Assembly: GCF_014699075.1 (NCBI RefSeq)
Contig: NZ_JACXAB010000002.1
Span: 124,001-188,000, forward strand
Origin: Microvirga sp.
GTDB lineage: Bacteria; Pseudomonadota; Alphaproteobacteria; Rhizobiales; Beijerinckiaceae
Direction: 5' to 3'
Length of the DNA stretch: 64,000 nt
Shown: positions 43,580 through 51,908 of the stretch, one piece after another
How the letters are laid out: the number at the start of each line of letters is the position of its first letter
Numbering within the stretch: position 1 is the first letter of the stretch
Made by a program: the position numbers and the translations under genes
Notes under the pieces: model-generated
Told to the model about the DNA's origin: nothing
Seen by the model: the letters and a program-made list of their open reading frames with translations, nothing else
The model's database searches: none

Positions 43580-44185
43580 TCAATCGAGACCGAAGTCCCG
43601 ACTTCTCTGTTTGCTGAAGGGTGACGGCATGGAAGCGACGTCCATGCGGTCACCTGATCCGAACATTTTGAGAGCTTGATCGATGACGCTCCGGGGATTT
43701 TGCTTTGTGCCGAACGGAATGAAATTGTCGATCTCAGTCACTTGCGCTTTGAAAGGGGCGACTCCCGCTTCCCGGCTTGCTGGCGTGCTGGAGGGAACCT
43801 CGGCGCCGAAGAAGTACGAGGACGCATCCTGCCTCACATAATTGGCGGCCGAGGAGAATCCCATATTGTCGAACAACTTGCCTGCTGCCCCGAAAACGGA
43901 TGCGCCAGCCTCGTCGATGGTTGACCCGACGGCTTTTCCAACCGCTGTTTCACCGATGCGGTCCGAGAGGGATTTGCCGGTTAGGGCATAGAGGCCGAGA
44001 TCAACAGCATCGTAGGCCAGAAGGGCTGTTCCAATTCCAGGGATCATGCGCGACCCTGCTTTACCAGCAAGGCGAGCCGCTGCCTTTGTTGAGACCTTGT
44101 CGGAGATCCAATCGGTGGTTGAACTCATCCCCTGAGAGGCTAATCCGAGGGCTGTGTCTGAAACGGTCTGGCGATCTACCAACAT
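43580..44185 (-). CDS. Hypothetical protein with glycine-rich hydrophobic helix (second gene of a four-gene operon)
   Basis: 201 residues. The central RLAGKAGSRMIPGIGTALLAYDAVDLGLYALTG-like stretch (about 38-70) is an amphipathic, Gly/Ala-rich hairpin of the type seen in glycine-zipper and pore-forming segments. Starts 2 bases after the upstream stop codon, with GAGAGAC as the ribosome site. Role unknown. Confidence 0.55.
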   Translation of the reverse strand: MLVDRQTVSDTALGLASQGMSSTTDWISDKVSTKAAARLAGKAGSRMIPGIGTALLAYDAVDLGLYALTGKSLSDRIGETAVGKAVGSTIDEAGASVFGAAGKLFDNMGFSSAANYVRQDASSYFFGAEVPSSTPASREAGVAPFKAQVTEIDNFIPFGTKQNPRSVIDQALKMFGSGDRMDVASMPSPFSKQRSRDFGLD

Positions 44186-44187
44186 GA

Positions 44188-44748
44188 TCAGTCTCTCTCA
44201 GCACCTGAATGTCGACCCGGAGCAGGAAGCTGCCGGAGAGGTGCGGCTATGGCCTTGGGTGGCGGCGGGAGTTTCGCGATAAACGACTCAATCGCATCAG
44301 GGCTCGCCGGGACAATGGGGGCCTCGCTCTCCGGTTTTTTGTCGTCACGGGCAGAGGCAAGACCAGATTTGAGGCCTCGAACAAAGCCTGCTGCTCCAAG
44401 AAGAGCTATGCCGGTCGTCTCCTTGGTCATCTCGGTAGCCACAGTGTCGGGGCTCTCGATCCCGAGCTTGTTCGCCGACAGGGCAGCGTCCACGACGGCT
44501 TTGCCGATCTTCCGGCGTTGGTCGGACATGGCGTGCTTCTGTTTGTAGTCGGCTGGCCCGGGAAGCCGCCGCTTTTCCTTCGGCTGCCTGTCAGAGCCTT
44601 TTGCCTGGTCATCGTCGATGGCTGCAGCCGTACGCAGGCCTTCCCCTGGCTCCTGTCCTCCGGCCTCCTGACCGTAAACTTGCGGGATGCGAGCCGGAAG
44701 GTTCCGCCTCGTCTGGTTCATCTGGTCTTCCAGGCTCTCATCATCCAT
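44188..44748 (-). CDS. Hypothetical protein (first gene of a four-gene operon)
   Basis: 186 residues with GGGAG 9 bases before the start. Charged N-terminal half, probably disordered, then a hydrophobic Gly/Ala stretch (GIALLGAAGFVRGLKSG) near 135. Unknown family. The promoter element TTTTAATTCGGAAT and a TTATATAG box lie upstream. Confidence 0.55.
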   Translation of the reverse strand: MDDESLEDQMNQTRRNLPARIPQVYGQEAGGQEPGEGLRTAAAIDDDQAKGSDRQPKEKRRLPGPADYKQKHAMSDQRRKIGKAVVDAALSANKLGIESPDTVATEMTKETTGIALLGAAGFVRGLKSGLASARDDKKPESEAPIVPASPDAIESFIAKLPPPPKAIAAPLRQLPAPGRHSGAERD

Positions 44749-44788
44749 CGCAGCGGCTCCCTGATCTGGAGTCGCTATATAACACGTT

Positions 44789-44802
44789 ATTCCGAATTAA
44801 AA
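44789..44802 (-). promoter_or_regulatory. Shared promoter-region element TTTTAATTCGGAAT
   Basis: Lies just downstream of the RecD2-like stop codon and about 40 bases before the 44748 gene; near-identical to 25438. Confidence 0.55.
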
Positions 44803-44804
44803 CA

Positions 44805-46565
44805 TCATCCTGGCAACTGGAGACCAGTGGTGCTCATAAGAGGAGCCAGGAGAGTCCGGCGCTTGGCGCTGGAAGAGCGGTTGAGGGCTGCCCGGAGTTG
44901 GTTCCGCTCGTCGATCAGCACGCATTTCTGGCGCGCCCGCGTGATCCCGACATTGATCATGTTCCGGTCCAGCATACTGGCGCTCCCAGGGTCAACCACA
45001 ACAATCGAGGTCGCAAATTCGAGCCCTTGCGCCTTGTGGAACGTAATGCAGTAGGCCTTGGATAGGGTGCTTGTTGCCTGGATGTCGAACTCGGCGACGA
45101 CGCCGGCATCGGTCACAACGCTGATGGTCCTGCCTTCAATGTCGGCTATTGTGCCGGTTTCCCCGTTGAAAAAGTCCTGGTCGCGATCATTCTTCAACTG
45201 CATGACCCGGTCGCCGACGGCAAACTCCTTGCGGCCCGTGATGGCGTCGTTGATGGCCCTCGTCCCGCAGGCCCCCGAATGGCGGGCCGACAGAACCTGC
45301 ACGTTATCCACGCCGACAATGTTCTTGGCAGCGTGCCACGCCTTCGTTGCAGCGAGCAGGGTGTCTTTCGGAGAGAGGGTCTGGGTGTAGAGAATGTCGG
45401 GCCCGACAATCGGCATTAGGCCCTTCATGACCCGCTTCCCAGAGGCCGGGATGGTCGATCCTGCGCCGGAACGGTGATTTGTGTTGAGGATGACGGCGGG
45501 AACTGCTCCAGACGACAAGAGCGCTTCGATGGGCTTGCCGCGGCCGATAGGCTCGATCTGCTCTGCATCCCCGATGATTACGAGGCGAGCGGACGGTCGG
45601 AGAGCGCGGAGAAGAGCGAGAACGAGGGGGTTCCCAACCATGAAGGCCTCTTCCAGAAAAACAAGGCGCTCATCGAGGGGGTTGTCCTTGTTCCGGCCAA
45701 AGCGCCCGTCGATGTACTCGAGGCGGGTATGAAGGGTATCGGCGGCGAGCCCCGTTTTCTCGTGGATAGTCCTGGCGATCCGGGCTGGCAGGGAGAGGCA
45801 GATCGGCACGAGGGTCGGATCAGCCTCCATCAGGATCGACGCGATGATCTTGATGATAGTGGTTTTCCCCGTCCCTGGCCCCCCTGAAACGATGGTCGTC
45901 CGATGGGTGCATGCGCTGATAACGGCCGAGATCTGGCTCTCGTCCACATGAGGCATTCCCAGTGCCGCAGCATGGCGGATGACATCGGCAGGGGTGACTG
46001 GGAAGGGCATCCTGCCGAGCCGCGACTTGATCTCGCCAGCAATGGACGCCTCTTCATAATAAGCCCGGTGGAGCATAGCTCTGCGGATCCCACGCCATTC
46101 CATCTCGACGATCAACCCATTGTCGGCGGCCTGGCGCCAGGCCCACCCGACCTCCTGCATTGAGGCCCCTGAAACCTTCGCCATCCGCTCCTGAATGGCG
46201 TCGCTGTCGGCATAGGTGTGGCCGGATCTTTCGAAATGGTCGAACGCTTCCAGGATAGCCGCTCGAAGGATGCAGCGCCGGTCTGAGTTCTCCGCTGTCC
46301 TCCGCCACAGCCTGGCGGTCTTTTCGAATGAGATGCCGTCAAACTCCGCATAGATCCGGAACGGGTCGGTCGCGAGAATGAAGGGAAGGCGAGCGCCATA
46401 GCGACTTTCGATCATTTCCTGATGGGCAGGACTGATCCCACAGGCATGGAACAGGATCTTGCGGGCTTTGGAAGTGAGCCAAAGGTCAGGGCTGTCTGGA
46501 TCTTCCCGATCCCTGGTGTCGTGGCAATAGCGTTCGATATCAGCGCGCGAAAGCCTGATGTGCAT
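44805..46565 (-). CDS. RecD2-like superfamily 1B helicase
   Basis: 586 residues with AGGACC 4 bases before the ATG. Motif I GGPGTGKTTIIK near 228-240, motif II LVFLEEAFMVGN near 310, motif III VIIGDAEQIEPIGRG near 340 and motif V/VI TFHKAQGLEFATSIVV and GITRARQKC near 535-565. Order and motif form fit RecD2-like 5'-3' helicases. The N terminus (about 1-190) is shorter than RecD2 and holds a predicted helical domain (HFERSGHTYAD). Probable role: unwinding during repair or conjugative transfer. It follows a small membrane-protein gene by 39 bases. Confidence 0.82.
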   Translation of the reverse strand: MHIRLSRADIERYCHDTRDREDPDSPDLWLTSKARKILFHACGISPAHQEMIESRYGARLPFILATDPFRIYAEFDGISFEKTARLWRRTAENSDRRCILRAAILEAFDHFERSGHTYADSDAIQERMAKVSGASMQEVGWAWRQAADNGLIVEMEWRGIRRAMLHRAYYEEASIAGEIKSRLGRMPFPVTPADVIRHAAALGMPHVDESQISAVISACTHRTTIVSGGPGTGKTTIIKIIASILMEADPTLVPICLSLPARIARTIHEKTGLAADTLHTRLEYIDGRFGRNKDNPLDERLVFLEEAFMVGNPLVLALLRALRPSARLVIIGDAEQIEPIGRGKPIEALLSSGAVPAVILNTNHRSGAGSTIPASGKRVMKGLMPIVGPDILYTQTLSPKDTLLAATKAWHAAKNIVGVDNVQVLSARHSGACGTRAINDAITGRKEFAVGDRVMQLKNDRDQDFFNGETGTIADIEGRTISVVTDAGVVAEFDIQATSTLSKAYCITFHKAQGLEFATSIVVVDPGSASMLDRNMINVGITRARQKCVLIDERNQLRAALNRSSSAKRRTLLAPLMSTTGLQLPG

Positions 46566-46604
46566 ATTGGTCCTGAATGGGAGTGGTACTTGGGCGGCTG
46601 CGAC

Positions 46605-47003
46605 TTAAGCCAGCCGGTCCTCGCTCGTTCTTGGCGAGAAATAGGTGACCGCCAGACCGGTCAGAAGGAAGAAGACGGTCACGGTGGCAACGGCGGCCGT
46701 CAGAGGGATGAAGCGGGCAAGGACTACCATGGGGGCTGTGATGACGGTGATCGTGACCAGGCCGTTGAAGACGAACTTAACCCAATGCCGGACCTCGGTC
46801 ATCGAGGCGGCAATAAAGGCCGCGGCAAAGACGGCCAGGAGCAACAGTAGGATCGGGTACCGTTCGTTGATGGGAAGGAGCGTCCCCACGACATATCTCG
46901 CAACGAAGTCGGGCATGTAGGGTGCGGCGACTTCCACAAGAAAAATGAAGGCCAGCGATGCGCTTTTGAAGCTGTTGGCAATCGCTATCGGCGTGCCTCG
47001 CAT
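46605..47003 (-). CDS. Small membrane protein
   Basis: 132 residues from the ATG at 47001-47003 (an upstream in-frame start is not needed). Three or four hydrophobic helices: LAFIFLVEVAAPYMPDF, PILLLLLAVFAAAFIAA, FVFNGLVTITVITAPMVV and AVATVTVFFLLTGLAV. No family recognised. AAAAGCCCAAAAAAGGTGG precedes the start, a variant of the leader element adjoining the ribosome site. Confidence 0.6.
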   Translation of the reverse strand: MRGTPIAIANSFKSASLAFIFLVEVAAPYMPDFVARYVVGTLLPINERYPILLLLLAVFAAAFIAASMTEVRHWVKFVFNGLVTITVITAPMVVLARFIPLTAAVATVTVFFLLTGLAVTYFSPRTSEDRLA

Positions 47004-47012
47004 GGAACCACC

Positions 47013-47026
47013 TTTTTTGGGCTTTT
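47013..47026 (-). promoter_or_regulatory. Variant leader element AAAAGCCCAAAAAA
   Basis: G replaces the first C of the CCCC core; position relative to the ATG is the same as at 32662 and 35782. Confidence 0.4.
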
Positions 47027-47083
47027 GACTATGCTTCCAACCCAACCTTTGTGATAAGAGTTATAGCGACCCTCCATCGCAAT

Positions 47084-47099
47084 GCAAATCATGATTTGC
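47084..47099. promoter_or_regulatory. Perfect 16-bp palindrome GCAAATCATGATTTGC
   Basis: Lies between divergent genes starting at 47003 and 47146, where a dimeric repressor could control both. The halves resemble the GATTTGCG sites at 25398 and 57966. Confidence 0.6.
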
Positions 47100-47145
47100 G
47101 TATTTTATTTCCGGCGATGGCGCGAGCCATTCTTTGGGAGCCTAG

Positions 47146-47469
47146 TTGCAGATGAACGCCGTATCGAAGATCAGACCGGTTCAGGAAGAGCAGAAGACCA
47201 AGTGCAGCGTCATTTTCCTAAGGAATTCTGACGGGGCACCGTTCATCCACCACTTCGAGATCTCCGAGCGAGAGATCCAGCAGGGGCGGATTTACGACTA
47301 CATCCTGGCGTGCTGGGGCTCTGTGGCCGATTATCAGAACCTGAAGCCGGCCCTGTGCCGCCGGGAAGAGCCGAGCGGGGACGGTTTTCTCGTAACCTAT
47401 CCAAGCCTCTGCCAGTATGTTGAGCGCAAGCTCCTCGAAGAGGAGACCTCCCGAGCCCAGAGGACCTGA
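47146..47469 (+). CDS. Hypothetical protein
   Basis: 107 residues from a TTG start placed 5 bases after GGGAG; an ATG at 47152 is an alternative. Segments CSVIFLRNSDGAPFIHHF and YDYILACWGSVADYQN. Unknown family. Followed 3 bases later by a membrane-protein gene. Confidence 0.6.
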   Translation: MQMNAVSKIRPVQEEQKTKCSVIFLRNSDGAPFIHHFEISEREIQQGRIYDYILACWGSVADYQNLKPALCRREEPSGDGFLVTYPSLCQYVERKLLEEETSRAQRT

Positions 47470-47472
47470 CCG

Positions 47473-47757
47473 ATGGGGATCCTCAATGGGGCCGACGCAA
47501 AGGAGACGAGGCGCAGGCGCCGGTCTGAGCTGCTCCTGATCGGGTTTGTTGGTCTGATCGGCTATGTGTGCATCCAAGGGGGCCGATCGGAGGCTGGGAG
47601 GACTCTGGTGCTCGTTGCTCTTAGCTTGGGGGTCGTCCTCCTGGTGACGGCCGTTGGCTTGCTGATCGTCCAGATGAAGGATCCTGTAGCCAAGGAGCGA
47701 CTGGCGGGGCTTGTGCGCTATGCGCGGCCAAAGATCCCAATGAAGCAGGGCGAGTAG
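47473..47757 (+). CDS. Small two-helix membrane protein
   Basis: 94 residues: basic N terminus (RRRRR), helices at about 19-36 and 43-67 (LLLIGFVGLIGYVCIQ, LVLVALSLGVVLLVTAVGLLIV), short basic tail. Starts 3 bases after the previous stop, so likely co-translated. Unknown role. A hairpin without T-run follows at 47779-47799. Confidence 0.6.
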   Translation: MGILNGADAKETRRRRRSELLLIGFVGLIGYVCIQGGRSEAGRTLVLVALSLGVVLLVTAVGLLIVQMKDPVAKERLAGLVRYARPKIPMKQGE

Positions 47758-47841
47758 CCGGACTAGGAATATACCCAAGGGGCGGTGTATGACCGCCCCA
47801 TAGTCATGAGAGCCGCAGCGGCGGCTCATAGCGACAAACGC

Positions 47842-48291
47842 ATGGGGCAAAGAATGCAGAAGTTAATGGCCATCGTTCTAGCGGTCGCAGCTGGGCTTTC
47901 GAGCAGCTCAATTGCGACCGCCAACCCGGCTCCAAAGGTGCCGCCTTATGCCCGTGACTTCTCGGAAGTCGCCACAGACGCTGTCCAGTACAGGACTGGG
48001 GTGACCGAGAAACAGGCCGGAAAGATTATCAGGGACGCCCGGGATGCCTTTGCCCGGTGTGTCAAGGAGAAGGCCACGCAAGCCTCTGGCAACTGCGTCA
48101 TCGCCAAAGACGGCGTCGTTTTGAAGTACGACGCTGGCAGTGGGTCAATTGTCTACCGGGTGGAGTACGGCCACAAAGCTGGCGATGGATACCGGCCCGA
48201 CTTCAAAGACGAAAATGGTGCAGAGCAGTCCGCCAATCAGGTTCGGGTCTGGGCCGGGGACAAGAGTACAACGTATCCGGCCTTCAGGTAA
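47842..48291 (+). CDS. Secreted hypothetical protein
   Basis: 149 residues from the ATG at 47842; a signal peptide ends near TATA or ATAN. Mature part: EVATDAVQYRTGVTEKQAGK, two Cys near the middle (FARCVKEK, NCVIAKDG) and a C-terminal beta part. Unknown family. Ends with a terminator. Confidence 0.55.
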   Translation: MGQRMQKLMAIVLAVAAGLSSSSIATANPAPKVPPYARDFSEVATDAVQYRTGVTEKQAGKIIRDARDAFARCVKEKATQASGNCVIAKDGVVLKYDAGSGSIVYRVEYGHKAGDGYRPDFKDENGAEQSANQVRVWAGDKSTTYPAFR

Positions 48292-48300
48292 GATCGTCAA

Positions 48301-48330
48301 AAGGGCGGCGCTGGCCGCCCTTGTTGTTTC
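48301..48330 (+). terminator. Rho-independent terminator
   Basis: Stem AAGGGCGGC with GCCGCCCTT, 4-base loop, then TTGTTGTTTC. Ten bases after the 48291 stop. Confidence 0.8.
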
Positions 48331-48497
48331 GGGTTCTATTTACCAAACGCGGGCAGAGAGGTCGTCTTCTTTATAAATTCCGTAACCGGCCGACGATTAT
48401 AACTACCGGTGCTCGACTATCGCCTTGGATAGTGGGGCCAGTAAGGTCAGACAGGAAGCTGATCGTAAAAACAAAGCAAGTGAATGGGGCGAATTCC

Positions 48498-49004
48498 ATG
48501 AAAGCAACAGTGGCAGCGATAGCGTTGCTAGGGATGATGCTTGGAACACAAGCAGCGTCGGCACAAGGGTTCCGATCTGGCAAATGGACGGTTGGGTTCG
48601 GCCAGGGAATGGTTGAACATACTGTTCGGAACGGACCAGGTAATGAGTTCATGATCCTTTGCGACACCGGCGCGACGGAGGATGCCGAACGAACTGGCCT
48701 GAGCATCACGATCCGGGACCGGGGAGCTCCATCTAGTAACGGCGAGATCCGGATATTTGTCGATGACGAGGAACTCACATTCTTTGAAGACAAAGATGGC
48801 ATTCTGATCAACAACCGAGCGGCGCAGTCAAATTTTGATGTTCTCTGGGAGGCCCTTCGCAAAGGGCGCTCGATGCGCGTTTTATTGGCGGACGGGCGGA
48901 CATCCACGTTCTCACTCGAAGGAGTTCGGAAAGCACTTGGTCCAAAGGCTTGTGAAACAGGCTTCACGGGACGCATGCCAGCCAAAACAAACGCCAAGCG
49001 GTAA
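48498..49004 (+). CDS. Secreted hypothetical protein
   Basis: 168 residues from an ATG giving a clean signal peptide (...AASAQ). The mature part contains EFMILCDTGATE and LSITIRD, with Cys in both halves, loosely recalling the IalB-like secreted proteins, but I am not sure. Longer in-frame starts upstream run through the terminator at 48301 and are rejected. Confidence 0.6.
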   Translation: MKATVAAIALLGMMLGTQAASAQGFRSGKWTVGFGQGMVEHTVRNGPGNEFMILCDTGATEDAERTGLSITIRDRGAPSSNGEIRIFVDDEELTFFEDKDGILINNRAAQSNFDVLWEALRKGRSMRVLLADGRTSTFSLEGVRKALGPKACETGFTGRMPAKTNAKR

Positions 49005-49025
49005 TAGGCTTAGGATCAGAGAATT

Positions 49026-49400
49026 ATGAGAAACATTGTGGTTGCCGCGACACTCTCGGCCATAGCCCTGGGAACTTCACAAGCGAATGCCGATGAGAAG
49101 ATTCGTGGAGAGTGTCTTCTGAACGTCTCCGGCGTTAGATATATCGACGGCAAATGCGATATCCGCTTATACCCAGGCGGATCATTCCAAATCAACGGTA
49201 TTGGCAAGGACTTGCATTTCGCCATGGTTAGTCTGGATGCCGACAATCGCGTTGCCACCGCAAATTGGAACGGAGTAGTCCCGGAGTCCCACGCTCATGA
49301 GCAACTTGGCCAGATGACGCGCTCAGGAGCTTGCTGGGGGAACGCTGAGGCCCGAATCTGCGCCTGGCGTATGGGTACGCGCCCGAAAGTGTCTCCTTGA
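49026..49400 (+). CDS. Secreted small hypothetical protein
   Basis: 124 residues. Signal peptide ends SQANA. Mature part has four Cys (GECLLNVSG, GKCDIRLY, GACWGNAEARICAW) that could make two disulfides. Follows the previous gene by 21 bases, probably one transcript. Unknown family. Confidence 0.6.
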   Translation: MRNIVVAATLSAIALGTSQANADEKIRGECLLNVSGVRYIDGKCDIRLYPGGSFQINGIGKDLHFAMVSLDADNRVATANWNGVVPESHAHEQLGQMTRSGACWGNAEARICAWRMGTRPKVSP

Positions 49401-49473
49401 TAGGCTAGGGCCGTCAAAGCCTCTCTGATCACCTTTCCGTATCGATAGTTCGTCTACGAAGTTGTGTGGTACA

Positions 49474-50430
49474 ATGTTTATTCGCAAGTGTTTCTTCGCG
49501 ATTTCCGTTCTGGCACTTACGCTTGGTCAGGCTTGCGCTCAATCAGGCCGCACCCCTTGTGACGATCTAGCGACTTTCCCGTTCGATCCCGAAAGGATTG
49601 CTGCTGGCGTTCCATATGACAGGATCCGTGCAGGCGAAGCCGTGCGGGCTTGCGCTAACGCTGTAGAGGATTTCCCTGCAACAGGTCGCCTTTGGTTCCA
49701 GTATGGTAGGTCTCTCGAACGGGCAAATCGGATCTCGGAGGCCGTCGACGCATATCACAGGGCCCGAAGAGAGGGGCATGCCGGAGGTGCCAACAATCTT
49801 GGTGAGCTCCATAGGCAGGGCAAGGGGCTGGCTCGCGATCAGTCCCGAGCTGCCGAATACTTCAGGGAGGCTGCAGAGGCTGGTTACCCAGAAGCCGCCT
49901 ACAACTTGGCCTCACTCCTGATCAAGTCAGGTTCTTATAATCGCAAAGAGGTTGAGGAGCTATTGGGCGTAGCAAGTAATGCAGGCTACCCTGGTACTCA
50001 GGCGCTGTATGGTTCGCTAGGCGCACGGCGCCCTCAAACTCGCTACGATGCGGTCTTCCGTCCGGAGCATGGCACGGTTCTCCGCCGGGAGATCCTGGAC
50101 GCTTTGCGGCCGGTGGTTGAGGGCAAGCTCTACGCCCCAATCGAATTCCGTGTGACGGAACTGAAGGTTGCCGGCGACTGGGCATTTGCCCAAGTTGTGC
50201 CTCAGCGCCCGGGCGGAACTCCTATTCGCGTCCTTGATACTCCCATGGCTGAGTTTCATAAATTCATGGGTGACGACGTGCACACTGAAGCGGTCCTCCG
50301 GCGGGTGCGGGGATTATGGCGAGTGGTGGACTACTGGGTTGGCAGTACGGACGTCTGGTTCACGGACTGGTGCGACAGGTTGCCGAAGGAAATTTTCAGG
50401 GTCGGGAGCCAATCCGGTTCCTGCGATTGA
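49474..50430 (+). CDS. Secreted Sel1-repeat protein
   Basis: 318 residues from the ATG at 49474; an upstream in-frame TTG is less likely. Signal peptide ends GQACAQ. Two or three Sel1-like repeats lie near 75-165 (LGELHRQGKGLARDQSRAAEY, EAAYNLASLLIKSG), forming an alpha-solenoid used for protein binding. The C-terminal half (about 185-318) is a second domain with VEGKLYAPIEFRVTELKV. Envelope-located scaffold; partner unknown. Confidence 0.7.
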   Translation: MFIRKCFFAISVLALTLGQACAQSGRTPCDDLATFPFDPERIAAGVPYDRIRAGEAVRACANAVEDFPATGRLWFQYGRSLERANRISEAVDAYHRARREGHAGGANNLGELHRQGKGLARDQSRAAEYFREAAEAGYPEAAYNLASLLIKSGSYNRKEVEELLGVASNAGYPGTQALYGSLGARRPQTRYDAVFRPEHGTVLRREILDALRPVVEGKLYAPIEFRVTELKVAGDWAFAQVVPQRPGGTPIRVLDTPMAEFHKFMGDDVHTEAVLRRVRGLWRVVDYWVGSTDVWFTDWCDRLPKEIFRVGSQSGSCD

Positions 50431-50466
50431 TAGTGAGAACCTGGGGTCAATAGAGGCCTGGCCACT

Positions 50467-50492
50467 GGAGGAGGCGATGGGATGCCTCCTCC
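50467..50492. terminator. Possible hairpin between convergent genes
   Basis: GGAGGAGGC and GCCTCCTCC with an 8-base loop; no strong T-run on either side. It could end transcription between the convergent genes. Confidence 0.35.
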
Positions 50493-50507
50493 TACTCGAC
50501 TGCATAA

Positions 50508-51245
50508 TCAACGGCCCTTAGCGAAATCGATGTCCTTAGGGCAAGATTGTATTCCGGGCTTGCCACAGGCGATCCCGTGTTGCTCTAGCCGGAGGAGCAT
50601 TTTACCCCCGACGGGCTTGAAGCTGTATTCCCGAACCGTATCCTCAAATTTCGCTTCCCATGCATTCCGGCCGTTTGAAATGAGGATTTGAAGCGTACAG
50701 CCGCCGCTGCCGCAGAACATGGATGTGGAGCCGTCACACTCGAGGTGTCCATAGTCGACGACCCAGTCGTTCACGCCATCGGCGTTCAGATCGAGATCAT
50801 TCCGCGTGAACCCGGGCATTCCCTTGAATGAGCTGCAAGTCGCCGTGTTCGTGTTGATCGCTGCGGCAACCGATGCAGGATAGGAAGGCCTGCGAGCCTG
50901 AGACCTAGTCGGTTGCTCTTCAGAAGCTTCCGCGAGATACCTGGCGTTCGCCCAGCCTTCGACAGGTCCGTACCGGACACGGCACCAAAACGGCCCGGTG
51001 TTCATGTCGGAGTCGGGCAGGATCTTACCGTCTCTCACCGCAGAGCAGCCTTCGTTCCGGAGCATCTTACCGTTATGGGGCACTTGGCCGACTTTAGGCG
51101 AGTTGGCAGTGGGCCTTTCCCGTAGGAACAGGACATCATCAGATCTGACGTTACGAACGTCAAAGAAATCCGGCCCGTCTGCTGTGGCAAGGGCAGCGCC
51201 GGTTGTCGCGGTGAGTGCCAGGGTTGCAATGATGAGCGGACGCAT
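50508..51245 (-). CDS. Secreted SH3-domain protein
   Basis: 245 residues from the ATG at 51243-51245. Signal peptide ends ATA. A bacterial SH3 domain (LRERPTANSPKVGQVPHNGKM near 42-62 and GPVEGWANARYL near 95) is followed by a linker and an EF-hand-like acidic loop, DLDLNADGVNDWVVDYG, near 160. SH3 domains bind peptidoglycan or cell-wall peptides; the C-terminal part, with several Cys, is unassigned. Convergent to the Sel1 gene. Confidence 0.65.
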   Translation of the reverse strand: MRPLIIATLALTATTGAALATADGPDFFDVRNVRSDDVLFLRERPTANSPKVGQVPHNGKMLRNEGCSAVRDGKILPDSDMNTGPFWCRVRYGPVEGWANARYLAEASEEQPTRSQARRPSYPASVAAAINTNTATCSSFKGMPGFTRNDLDLNADGVNDWVVDYGHLECDGSTSMFCGSGGCTLQILISNGRNAWEAKFEDTVREYSFKPVGGKMLLRLEQHGIACGKPGIQSCPKDIDFAKGR

Positions 51246-51320
51246 TTCGGCTGACCTTGGATCGAGTTTCACCCTGCGGCCAAGCCGGCTGCAGGGTGAT
51301 GGCTTTATAGCAGAACACAT

Positions 51321-51347
51321 AAAAAAGGGGCGGTGAAAACCGCCCCT
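51321..51347 (-). terminator. Rho-independent terminator
   Basis: Stem GGGGCGGT with ACCGCCCC and T-run on the minus strand; ends the 51370-51711 gene, upstream of the SH3 gene. Confidence 0.85.
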
Positions 51348-51369
51348 GTGGTTATCGATGGGAGTTATA

Positions 51370-51711
51370 CTACCGGATGTACTTCGCCTTTAAGGAAACA
51401 GCGCCCCAGTAGCACCAGCCAATGATCCGGCCGATTAACCGGCTGTCGAACGTGCCCTTGTCAAGGCGCATGAAAACCGCACCAGCGGTGATCGAGATCG
51501 CGACGGTGGTCTCGATGGAGAGCTCTACATAGTTGTAGAGAACCAGGGCGAGGATGCCGCTGAGAAACAGCGTAGCGAGGACTTCATCGACAACCCTAGG
51601 GAGATTTCGCAAAGCGCGATCTTCCAAGTCGCCGATCTCGTCGAAGCTCTTCCAGAAGACGCGCCAAAAGATCGGAGCAAAGAATGCCGCAATAAGGGTG
51701 AAAGCAATCAT
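51370..51711 (-). CDS. Small membrane protein
   Basis: 113 residues from the ATG at 51709-51711. Hydrophobic N terminus (IAFTLIAAFFAPIFWRVFW) and a second segment (LATLFLSGILALVLYNYV). Upstream AATCCCCATTAAGAAAGATAG resembles a weak leader element. Unknown role, but it stands downstream of the TrbL-like gene. Confidence 0.55.
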   Translation of the reverse strand: MIAFTLIAAFFAPIFWRVFWKSFDEIGDLEDRALRNLPRVVDEVLATLFLSGILALVLYNYVELSIETTVAISITAGAVFMRLDKGTFDSRLIGRIIGWCYWGAVSLKAKYIR

Positions 51712-51908
51712 GTAACTATCTTTCTTAATGGGGATTCTACCGTCCCTCTTCCACTTCAAGTTCTCGAAAAATAACCGGCTTGTTCCTGACCCACAAAGTG
51801 GTCCTATCAATAAAGTTCGTGATGGCCGAAGGTGTCAAGCCATCCTGAAACTCAAATGTCCTCAGTGTGGGTGCACCGAGGGCAAGTGGCTGTCGAAAGA
51901 GGTCTCGG

